This document shows positions 53,021 through 61,948 of a DNA stretch of 64,000 nt, one piece after another. Source of the DNA: JADLHS01 sp964553795 (GTDB taxonomy: Bacteria > Verrucomicrobiota > Verrucomicrobiia > Limisphaerales > JADLHS01); NCBI GenBank assembly GCA_964553795.1, contig CAZKMR010000010.1, positions 13,468-77,467 of the forward strand. Reading direction: 5' to 3'. Each line of letters begins with the position of its first letter. Position 1 is the stretch's first letter. A program made the translations under genes and the position numbers. The notes under the pieces are model-generated. The model was not told the DNA's origin, did no database searches, and saw only the letters and a program-made list of their open reading frames with translations.

Positions 53021-53950
53021 ATGATAGCGTTGCCGCACCCCGAAGTGATCATCACCCACGAAAGCGATTTGGATGGGCTGGTGGCTGGCATCCTATTGCA
53101 ACGGCTGGCCAAGAAGGTGTTCAACGCGGACGTGCCGCTTGAAGCGTATCATTACAATTATTGGATCAAACGCGATCCGCGCGAGAAGGCGGCGTGGGTT
53201 ACAGATCTCACCTTTGAAACGCGGCTGGATAAACCAAACTGGCTCATCGTGGATCATCACGTGACCGAAGCGGTGGCGAAGCAGGCGACGCTCGTGCATG
53301 ACATCACCAAATCCGCCGGGTTGCTCTGTTACGAACTCTGTTGCCAATACGGCCTGCAATCACCCGAACTCGATCGGCTCGTGCATTTGAACAACGTTTC
53401 GGATTTGTTTCTGGAAGATGATCCGCAATTTGCCGTCGCGGGCGATTATGCGAGCCTCGTGAAGATTTACGGCTTTTGGAATTTGCACACCTTGCTGGAT
53501 GGGCAAATCGAACGGCTGTTGGATCATCCGCTGCTCCAAGTAATGGAAGTGAAGCGGCGCATTGAAGATCCCATCGGCGTGGAATGGAGCAAACGGCACA
53601 TCACAGAACTGAGCCCTACGGTCGGTTACGTGGACACGGTGGTGGGCAGCAGCAACCAGATCGTGCATCAACTGCTGGAAAGCGGCGCGACGAAATATCC
53701 GGTGCTCGTTACGCTGTTTCGGCGCGGCATGAATGTCATCGCCAGTTTTCGCAGTCGTAACGGCGAGGCGATTCGGGCAGCGGAAAAATTTCAAGGCGGC
53801 GGCCACGCCAACGCTAGCGGGGCGTTGCTGCCGAAGTCCGTGCGGAATATCCCGGAAGCCGTGGACTACATGAAACAGGTGCTCAATCCGCGCACGGAAA
53901 CGCCATTGAACAGTCTCGAAAGTTTGTTCGCGGCAATTGAAAAGAAGTGA
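53021..53950 (+). CDS. DHH-family phosphoesterase
   Basis: The 309-residue protein has the DHH order: VIITHESDLDGLVAGILL (first Asp pair), WLIVDHHVTEA (DHH motif) and, in the C-terminal DHHA1-type part, KFQGGGHANASGALLPKSV. These enzymes use metal ions to cleave phosphodiesters or phosphomonoesters, for example pAp, nano-RNA or cyclic dinucleotides. The subfamily is not clear, and the 150 residues between the two halves are untypical. The ATG at 53021 is favoured over the open stretch from 52931 because the conserved first strand begins seven residues later. A small ORF follows 28 bases after the stop. Confidence 0.86.
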   Translation: MIALPHPEVIITHESDLDGLVAGILLQRLAKKVFNADVPLEAYHYNYWIKRDPREKAAWVTDLTFETRLDKPNWLIVDHHVTEAVAKQATLVHDITKSAGLLCYELCCQYGLQSPELDRLVHLNNVSDLFLEDDPQFAVAGDYASLVKIYGFWNLHTLLDGQIERLLDHPLLQVMEVKRRIEDPIGVEWSKRHITELSPTVGYVDTVVGSSNQIVHQLLESGATKYPVLVTLFRRGMNVIASFRSRNGEAIRAAEKFQGGGHANASGALLPKSVRNIPEAVDYMKQVLNPRTETPLNSLESLFAAIEKK

Positions 53951-53978
53951 GCTGGCGACCAGCGCAGAGGTATTGTTT

Positions 53979-54230
53979 ATGACCCCCACGGAGCGAGATA
54001 TTTTAACCGCCTTGACCGAGCTGGACGCGGCGGTGAAAACGATGCCATCGGCGAATCCCAAGCCGAATCTGCTGCCGTTGTTTCAGCGCATCGAGGACCT
54101 GGCCAATCAACTGCCGCGCAGCACCGCCCCGGATTTATTGCATTACCTGCACAAGCGCAGCTACGAAAAAGCGCGCCTCTGGTTGGAGGGGCGCTACGCC
54201 GAGATTCACAAGGGCGGATGTCAACGCTGA
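53979..54230 (+). CDS. Small helical protein of unknown function
   Basis: The 83-residue protein from ATG 53979 has AGAGG at an acceptable distance upstream. It is predicted to be helical (ERDILTALTELDAAVKTM, LFQRIEDLANQLP, LLHYLHKRSYEKARLWLEGR) and soluble, with a basic end HKGGCQR. I recognise no family. It may share the DHH phosphoesterase transcript. Confidence 0.65.
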   Translation: MTPTERDILTALTELDAAVKTMPSANPKPNLLPLFQRIEDLANQLPRSTAPDLLHYLHKRSYEKARLWLEGRYAEIHKGGCQR

Positions 54231-54519
54231 GACGCGTATTTTTCGAACCGCCAAGGAATAGTCGCTGGCTATAGCAACGCAGTCGGGAGTGCTTGTTGGT
54301 AACTACGGCAACACGCGGCCGCGGTAGAGACGATTGCTGGGTCTTGCCCATTCGGTTTGCTGGCGGTGTTGCTAGCGCCGAATACGTTGCTGGCGAATGT
54401 GTTGGTGCCTCCGCTGCCGATATGAGTGCATGCTGATGAAAACGCGTCCTCCAGTGCGCAAGGGAAATGCGCGGGGCATTTCGTTCAATACTGGCGTGGG
54501 GATGGAGCGTGAGAAACGG

Positions 54520-56302
54520 TTAAGGGAATAACGCTCGATAGTACCGCGTCGGAAATCCTGGGGCATTGGTGTCGCTGAACTGAAACGCGCCGAGGTTGTT
54601 CGCCGTGTTCGTGCCAATGCGCTCCCAGAAGATTGGCGGCGCGAGATTGGTCGCGGCCTCGATGCCGTAGGTCACGTTGGCTTCTCCGTGTCCTGCGAGG
54701 TGAACAATGCTGTTCGCGGAATCGAGCAGGATGGATGTGAGTTGAGGGACTAGTGGCGAGAATTCCACTGTCAGGTCGTCCACTGCCAGTCCGTGGTCAC
54801 TGCCGGAATCGTTGATGTCGTGCCAGCGCAGGAACACGAACTGTCCGGGCGGCACTGCTAGACCTTCGATGAGGACGTCGGAGTAGATTTGCCGGTTCGA
54901 TGGCTGGTTGCCATTGATCGGGACGCCCATGCCCAGCACCACCGGACTGGTGAAATTCAAATTGGTCACCTCCATCCAGTTCGTAGTGATGCCGGGCTCG
55001 GGGTTGGTGACTGGCGTTGGGCTGACGCGATACCAGAACGTCAACGTGTTCGGAAAAGGCGCGTCGCTGCTGCGCCACTGTTCGGCGGTGAAGCTGACGA
55101 CGACATTGCTCAAGGTGATGGGCGTGTCGTTGATGAAGCCCAGTCCATAACTGATGTCGCCAGAGGCATTGATGGGAATGGCTCCCAACGCCCGCTCGTT
55201 GCTGCCCACCGCACCGAAACTGTAGAGTCCGCCGGAGTTCAGGCTACCGTCGGAAGCGCGGTAGTTTGTGATGACGAACGGCGCAAGACTTTGCGCAGCA
55301 TACCAGCCGAGCAAGGTGCCGTTGTCCTGCCACGGATTACTGCTCCCGCTCGCGGAGAGTGAGTCGAAGCTGTTGGTGTAGCTGCCGCCGGACATGGCGA
55401 TAGCCGGAGGAGCGATGATTTCGATGGAGCCGTCCACCAACAATCTGTTAGTCCAACTCAACGGCGCTGGTAACGGCGGCAGCGTGATGGAAATGAACCC
55501 GCCAGCGTAGCTTCCGGCAGTGAACAACGGAAAGCGATCACCCGCGACCAGGGCCGTCGGACTGAGGTTGGTGACGATAAGCGAGCCACCGTAATTGAGC
55601 GTGCCGGCCACTTGGAACTGGTCGTTGGTCCACGCCCCACCGTTCTTGCTGATCTCCATCAGCATGGTGCCCGCCAGTGACGGCGAAACGTCCACTGCGA
55701 TTTTCCCGATGGAGTCGCCCGGGCTAAGCGTGGCGCCGGGTTGAACTTGTAGTTGCACCAGCAACGAGCCGTTACCCATGAGTGTGGCGTTGCTGCTGAT
55801 GATTAAACCAAGAGTGCCCGTGAAGTCATGCGTCCCATTGCCAGCCAGCACTAATGCCGCCGGGTTGATGCCGTCGCCGATGACAACGGGATTTCCAGCG
55901 TTGATGCGGCTGTTCCTGACGGTGAGCGTGCTGCGATTGACCTCGATCCGGCTCGAAACGCCATTGGTCATCCGTAGGACGTCGGATTCAATCAATCCAC
56001 CGTTCAACACTGTTGTGCCCCGGCGGATTTCCAGCAGGCCGGACGTCGTCGCGTTGGTCACGAGCAACATGCTGCTGCTGACGGTGACCTGATTGGTCAG
56101 CGAGGTGGGATCGTAGCCGACATAAACAGCCTCGCCAATGGAGACCACGGCATTGTTGCTGACGATGAGTTGATTCCCGGCACCCAGATAGCCGACGAAC
56201 AACGTGCCGGCGTTGCTCCAGACCGAGCCGGCATCTGTCACCACGGCCAGATTATTGAAGCTGCTGACGTTGACCCCGAGCGTTGCGCTGGTGCTTCGCA
56301 TG
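54520..56302 (-). CDS. C-terminal part of giant repeat surface protein 2 (gene split by assembly)
   Basis: About 593 residues after the N run. Two to three more T5SS/PEP-CTERM-type repeats come first, then an autotransporter-like beta segment (NATLMGNGSLLVQLQVQPG, ATLSPGDSIGKIAVDVSPSL). A domain with FVFLRWHDINDSGSDHGLAVDDLTV follows, resembling a carbohydrate-binding or discoidin-like fold. The last 70 residues end YYRALFP. If the 100 N and one copy of the flanking 55-bp duplicate are removed, this frame joins the next fragment. There is no outer-membrane barrel and no PEP-CTERM anchor at the end, so the attachment or secretion route is not shown. Confidence 0.85.
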
Positions 56303-56402
56303 NNNNNNNNNNNNNNNNNNNNNNNNNNNNNNNNNNNNNNNNNNNNNNNNNNNNNNNNNNNNNNNNNNNNNNNNNNNNNNNNNNNNNNNNNNNNNNNNNN
56401 NN
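56303..56402. other. 100-N scaffold gap with identical 55-bp flanks
   Basis: The 55 bases before the gap (56248-56302) are identical to the 55 after it (56403-56457). That is what a scaffolder leaves when two contigs overlap by one k-mer and are padded instead of merged. Probably no sequence is missing here. Confidence 0.85.
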
Positions 56403-57789
56403 CAGATTATTGAAGCTGCTGACGTTGACCCCGAGCGTTGCGCTGGTGCTTCGCATGGTAGCGCCGTTGCTCACCATTACCCGATTACGCGGCCCAACGT
56501 AGCCAACGGTCAGATCCACACTCTGATCGAGGGAGGAGTCGGCGCCGGTGACAACAATTTGATTCTGCTCTCCCCCGGTGAGCAAGCCTCCGCCGAGGGC
56601 GGTAACGGCACAGGTCATGGCCGCGCCATTACTGATGAACAACGAGTTGAAGGAGCCGAGCGCTCCGACGTGCAGGGATGCCGTAGTCCATCTCGAGCCC
56701 AGGCCGGCGATGGTCACCGTGTTTGAGAGCCCTCCGCCGAAGACACCGATCTGCATCGCGTAATTGGTGGCCGAAGCGCCGTTGGTGACGAACAACTGGT
56801 TGAGGGAAGCGTTGTAGCCGACGTCAACCTCTTCCGCGATCACCGTGCTGCCACCCGCACGCAGATCCCAGATGGCAGGCGTGCTTCCCGCCGCACCCAC
56901 CCGGAACGGAACGCCGTTGCTGATGATTGCGCCGCGGGTGATGAGCGTGCCGCCGTTGAACTCGAAAAATCCCCGGTTGTTGGTCAGGAACAAGCGGTCG
57001 GCGTCGATCAGTCCGGCGTTGAACACATTGGTGCCGCGTCGAAAGTCCAGACTCGCGCTACTGGATGCGTTGGTGACCAGCAAAGTGCCACCGCCCACCA
57101 CAATGCGATTGCTGCCGGAACTGGCGCCCTCGCCAAGAAACAAATTGGTGCTGGCAAAAACGGTTGCGCCATTGGACACGATCAACTGATTGCGCGGACC
57201 AAACCGACCAACGTAAAGACTGTCCGCATTGCTCCACATTGAACCGGCGCCCGTTACCACAGCAGCGTTGTTGCTGGCGTTGAAGAGGAATCCAACGGTT
57301 CCGTCGGTGTTGACCACTGCTGCGCCATTGCTGATCACCAGCAGGTTGTTCGCGCCTTGATCGCCGATCACCAGTTCCGCCGCAGAGGTCCAAAGCGTCC
57401 CCGGTCCCCGCAGATGCACTTCATTTCGGCCGCCGACGACGCCGACAAAGCCAGCGTCATTGGCGATCCGTCCACCATCTTCCACCACCAATCGGTTGCC
57501 GCTGCCAAAGGAGCCCACGCGGAAGTTGAACTGGTTGGTCCAGGTGGAGTTGCTGCCCGTTACCACTGCGAGATTATTGCTGGCGCCGGCATTCTCTCCA
57601 ATCGAGGCGTCCAAACCTCCAACACTTGCCCCATCACTCACAACAAGGCTGTTTCCGTTGCCCGTATGGCCGATCCGCAAACCGTCTCCATAACCCCAGA
57701 ATGACCCTGCGCCCGTGACGGTGGCCACGTTGCCGCGGCCGTCCGAAGTCTCGCCGACAAAGCTCACATCGGCGGAGAAAAGTTGCCCC
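56403..57789 (-). CDS. Middle part of giant repeat surface protein 2
   Basis: This stretch encodes about 460 residues of tandem repeats of roughly 48 residues, each following a pattern like VTGAGSxWxN...VGxxGxxNxLxVSNGAxV...GxxxxSSNN, which is the T5SS/PEP-CTERM-associated repeat (TIGR04393 type). Repeats such as NQLIVSNGATVFASTNLFLG and NSLVVSDGASVGGLD vary in detail, so they are old duplications. The frame becomes continuous with the N-terminal part if one C is removed from the run at 57786-57793. Confidence 0.85.
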
Positions 57790-59415
57790 CCCCTGGCTGA
57801 CCAACAGCTGGTTGCCCCTGCCGCTGGAACCCACCGTCAGATTGAGCTGATTACTCCACACCGAACCCGGGCCAAGCACCCGGGCGAAGTTGTTCGAGCT
57901 GGAAGCGGTCTCCCCCAGCACGCCGTAGCGGCTGGTGACAAATCCGCCATTCGAAATCGTCAATCGGTGGCCCGGACCAACACCACCGACAATCAAATGA
58001 ACTCGGTTGCTCATCATCGAATCGCTACCGGTCACCGTCACCCAGTGATTGCTGCTGGCGAAGTTGGGCGTGCCCATATCGCAGCCACCCCCGTTGAGCA
58101 ATGCGCCTCCTTCGCTGATCAGCAGTCCGTTGGCTGAACTCGCGGATCCAAAATCAAGACCGTTCCGCGTCGTCATCAATGACCCTAGGCCCGTGACCGT
58201 TACCACGTTGTTGCTGGCCTGGAATAGAGACCCGCCAATGATGCTAAAAGCCGCATGGACGCTTGCTCCATTACTCACTATTAACTGGTTGTTGGGAGCG
58301 CTAATGCCCAGACTTAAGTAGTAACCATTGCTCCACACAGTGCCTGGATCCGTAACCAACGCCACACAATTACTGGCGAAATCCCAGTAGCCGACGATAC
58401 TGTAACTATTCACGACCGGCGCGCTCATTAACCGCGCGCCATCGCTGATCGCCAACCGGCTGAAGGGCGCGTTGCTCCCGACATACAAATTGGAGTTGCC
58501 GATCCAGGTCGTTGCCTGGCCAGTAACCGTCACCGCGTTCGAGCGGGCGGGGCTGCTCGTTCCAATCACGGCATTACCGCCGACATAAACGGTCGCACCG
58601 TTGCTGGCGATCACTTGATTACCAATGCCGCCGTCGCCCACACGGAGGTAACCCGAATTGGTCCAACTCGAGCCGCTGTCGGTCACCACAACGGTATTAT
58701 GATTGGCAGTCGCATCAAGGCCCACGGTGCTGTTGATGTTTGCCAGTGCGCCGCCGTCACTCACAATCGCGCGGTTGCCGGAAGACCCAAAGACCAAGGC
58801 GACGTTATTCGTCCAGAGCGAGCCCGGGCCCGTGACCGTCACCAGATTGTTGGAAGCGGATCCGAGACCGACGTTCCCTCCGCCGGTCCACACGGTCGCG
58901 CCGTTGCTCACGGTAAGCTGATTGCGTCCTCCACCCCCCATGAACAACGTAAAGCCTGACCACAGCGAACCCGGGTCCGCAACGAGAACGGAGTTGTTGG
59001 TGCTGGAGGAACCCTGACCCAGGTTGCCGAAGAAAAATCCCTGCATCGTTCCCCCGTCACGGATGGTCAGGCGGTTGGCGGCACCGTTGCTGCCCACATT
59101 AAGGTTGGCAAAACTGCCCATGATCCAGCGGGCGGTCGCACCGGTAATCCGGACCTCGTTGGACAGCGCGGAACTGTTGCGCCCGATCACGCCATTGGCC
59201 GTGTTGAGGAGCGACGCGTTGTTGGACACTACAAGCAAAGTGAATGAGCCATTTGTACCAACGGTGAGATTGCTCGGGCTGTTGGTGACATTGCTCAGGA
59301 TGTTCGTCGCCCCGTCGTTGACGAGTTGAGCTTGAGCGCGAAGTGCTGCCAGCACAATGCTGACGAATAGTGTTAGACACAAAAACTGAGCTTTCATGGA
59401 AGGGGGAAGGTGCAT
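57790..59415 (-). CDS. N-terminal part of giant repeat surface protein 2
   Basis: The start is ATG 59415 or, more likely, 59397, giving a good signal peptide (MKAQFLCLTLFVSIVLAALR, cleavage near AQA). Mature sequence (QLVNDGATNILSNVTNSPSN) leads into T5SS/PEP-CTERM-type repeats. The beta-helix pattern predicts a long fibre-like or shield-like extracellular protein. The gene starts 27-45 bases after the end of a paralogue on the same strand, so the two are probably co-transcribed. The frame is lost at 57786-57793 (eight Cs; seven restore it). The corrected whole gene would encode about 1,579 residues from 59415. Confidence 0.85.
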
Positions 59416-59442
59416 GGTAATTGTGGCTGCGGGTTGTGAACG

Positions 59443-61848
59443 TCAGGGGTAGGACAATCGGAAGAATTGCTGTGGAATGCCCGGGCTGTTCGTAAAGGTA
59501 AAGGTGCGTGTGGTCGAAGTGTTACTGATGCCGGCGGTGATGGTCTGCCAGGCCACGGGCGGCGCGAGGTTGAAGGTGCTCTCCAATCGGAATTCGTTGC
59601 TTGGCCAACTGACGGTCACGAGATTGCCGCTGGTGTGTAACGACAACAGCAGCGGAACGGGCGCACAGGGAAACGCGAGGCGGAAGAATTGTTTCGGCGC
59701 CGCCGCAACGTTCGCCAGCGCGAAGACGAATGAACCGTTGTTCGTCGTGATGCCGCTGGAGACGGTTCGCCAGATTATCGGCGGCGACAGATCGTAACTG
59801 GTTTCCAGACAATAGGCCGCGCCGTTCGTCGGCCAGCTTACCAGCAAAACGCCATTGTTGAGCTGGATGGTCAATTCGACCGGTGGTGGTCCGTCCGAAA
59901 CAATTTCGATCGAGCCGTCCACCAAAAGTTTGTTCGTCCAACTCAATGAAGCGGGCAACGACGGCAGGGCAATGGACGCGAAATCCCCCGAGTAGGTGCT
60001 CGCGTTGAACAACTGAAACTTGTCACCGGCTGAGAGCGGGCTCGGGCCGGTGTTGCTGACCACCAGTGTTCCGCCGTAAGTGAGCGGTCCGGCGATTTGG
60101 ACCTGGTCATTGCCAAGCGCTCCGTCATTGTTGCTGATCTCCATCAGTGTGATTCCCGACAACACGGGAGCATTACTCAAAACGATTGTTCCAATGGACG
60201 TGCCGGGACTGAGCGTGCCGCCGGGTTGCACGGTGAGAATTCCCGTGATCGTACCGTTGCCGAGTAAAGTTGCATTGCTCGCGACCATGAGGTCGTTTGC
60301 GAAGCTGTGCGTGCCGCCGCGCAACTCGAACGTGCCGGCACTCACGCCATTGCCGACGGTGAAGACACGCCCATTGTTGTTTGCCGTTTCGCTCGAAACC
60401 AGTTTGCCGCCGTTGAATTCGAACTGGCCGAGCGTGTTCGTGATGAACAGTCGGAGCACGTCAATGAGCCCGGCGTTGAAGACGTTCGTGCCACGTTGCA
60501 CATCGAGCGCGCCGAGCGCGCCGAAGCCCGGCACGGCGGTGACCAGCAACGTACCACCGTCCACCACCACCCGGTTGTTCGTGGCGAGTTGGTCCGTGCC
60601 AATCCAGGTATCCCGGGAGATGACAAAGGCGCTGTTACTGATGGTGAGCCGGTTGCCGCCTCGAAACCGCCCAACATAGATTCCGCTCCGGTTGGTCCAG
60701 GTCGTGCCCGGACCAGTGACGAGAACGTCGTTGTTCGTACCGAAATAGCCGATCAGCGCATTGTCGTCGTGCAGCCATGCGCCGTTGCTTACCACCAGTC
60801 GGTTTCCGCTGCTGAAGCCGCCGACGGAGAGCGTCTGCTGAACACGAAAGAACGAACCGGGGTCGGTGACGATCATCAGGTTGTTACTGCTCGACGCGTT
60901 AAAGCCGATCTCGGTGTTGGGACTGTCCACCCGCCCGCCGTTGCTGACGACCAGCCGATTTCCTCGACCGGACTCACCCAGGTGGAGCGTGGCGCGGTTG
61001 GTCCATACGGACCCGACACCCGTGACCACGACCTCGTTGTTGCTGCTGGATATGCCGCCGCCGATGGCAGCGAATTGGTTCTCCAGACGCGCGCCGTTGC
61101 TGATCACCAGCCGATTGAACGGTCCGTTGCTGCCGACGTAGAGATTGGAACTGAGCAGCCAGCGCGATCCTGAATCCGTCAACACGACGGAATTCGAGCG
61201 GGCGCTAGCATTGAAACCGATGAATCCATGGCCTGCGCCTGAAATTACCGCGCCGTTGCTGACGACCAGGAGATTCGCACTTCCAAGTTCGCCCACATAC
61301 AAGTCTTGTCCGTTGGTCCAGGACGAACCGGCGTCCGTCACCACCGCCCGATTGTTATTTCCAACTGAAGTTCCACCGATCGTGCCCAACCCACTGGTCA
61401 CCTGCCCGCCATTGCGCACCAGCAGGGTGTTAAACACGCCGTCAACTCCCAGATAAAGACTGTCGTTGCCAAGCCACCGCGAGCCGGCATCCGTCACGAT
61501 CACGCTGTTCGAAGCGGCTCCGAGGTCGTACCCAATGTAGCGGTTGTCCAGGCCGAATACCGCGCCACCGTTGCTGATCACGAGTTGGTTGCCGTCACCC
61601 GCAAAGCCCATATGCAGTTCGCCGCGATTTGTCCAAATCGAACCGACCCCAGTGACCAGTGCCAGATTGTTGCTGCTGCCAGGATTCCCGCCGATGATGT
61701 CGTCATAACTCGCCAGCAACGCACCATCACTTACGACCAAGCGGTTGTTCGAACCGTTATGACCCACGCGCAGGCCGAAGTTGAGGCTGTTGGTCCAGGT
61801 TGTGCCCGACCCGGTGACGACCGCCTCGTTGTTTGACGAACTGGCATT
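59443..61848 (-). CDS. C-terminal part of giant repeat surface protein 1
   Basis: About 800 residues. T5SS/PEP-CTERM-type repeats come first, then an autotransporter-type block (TLLGNGTITGILTVQPGGTL, SPGTSIGTIVLSNAPVLSGI, TLMEISNNDG) closely matching protein 2. Two tandem copies of a domain of about 70 residues end the protein: the first ends QFFRLAFP, the second QFFRLSYP. The tandem end domain is single in protein 2. The N-terminal side runs into the N gap and connects to the next fragment, but the frame across the gap cannot be known. Confidence 0.85.
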   Translation of the reverse strand, partial: NASSSNNEAVVTGSGTTWTNSLNFGLRVGHNGSNNRLVVSDGALLASYDDIIGGNPGSSNNLALVTGVGSIWTNRGELHMGFAGDGNQLVISNGGAVFGLDNRYIGYDLGAASNSVIVTDAGSRWLGNDSLYLGVDGVFNTLLVRNGGQVTSGLGTIGGTSVGNNNRAVVTDAGSSWTNGQDLYVGELGSANLLVVSNGAVISGAGHGFIGFNASARSNSVVLTDSGSRWLLSSNLYVGSNGPFNRLVISNGARLENQFAAIGGGISSSNNEVVVTGVGSVWTNRATLHLGESGRGNRLVVSNGGRVDSPNTEIGFNASSSNNLMIVTDPGSFFRVQQTLSVGGFSSGNRLVVSNGAWLHDDNALIGYFGTNNDVLVTGPGTTWTNRSGIYVGRFRGGNRLTISNSAFVISRDTWIGTDQLATNNRVVVDGGTLLVTAVPGFGALGALDVQRGTNVFNAGLIDVLRLFITNTLGQFEFNGGKLVSSETANNNGRVFTVGNGVSAGTFELRGGTHSFANDLMVASNATLLGNGTITGILTVQPGGTLSPGTSIGTIVLSNAPVLSGITLMEISNNDGALGNDQVQIAGPLTYGGTLVVSNTGPSPLSAGDKFQLFNASTYSGDFASIALPSLPASLSWTNKLLVDGSIEIVSDGPPPVELTIQLNNGVLLVSWPTNGAAYCLETSYDLSPPIIWRTVSSGITTNNGSFVFALANVAAAPKQFFRLAFPCAPVPLLLSLHTSGNLVTVSWPSNEFRLESTFNLAPPVAWQTITAGISNTSTTRTFTFTNSPGIPQQFFRLSYP

Positions 61849-61948
61849 NNNNNNNNNNNNNNNNNNNNNNNNNNNNNNNNNNNNNNNNNNNNNNNNNNNN
61901 NNNNNNNNNNNNNNNNNNNNNNNNNNNNNNNNNNNNNNNNNNNNNNNN
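61849..61948. other. 100-N scaffold gap without flanking overlap
   Basis: The flanking bases (…ACTGGCATT before, ACCAACGATG after) share no overlap, unlike the other gap. Real sequence, probably one or more repeats of about 144 bases, is likely missing. The size 100 is a placeholder. Confidence 0.9.
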
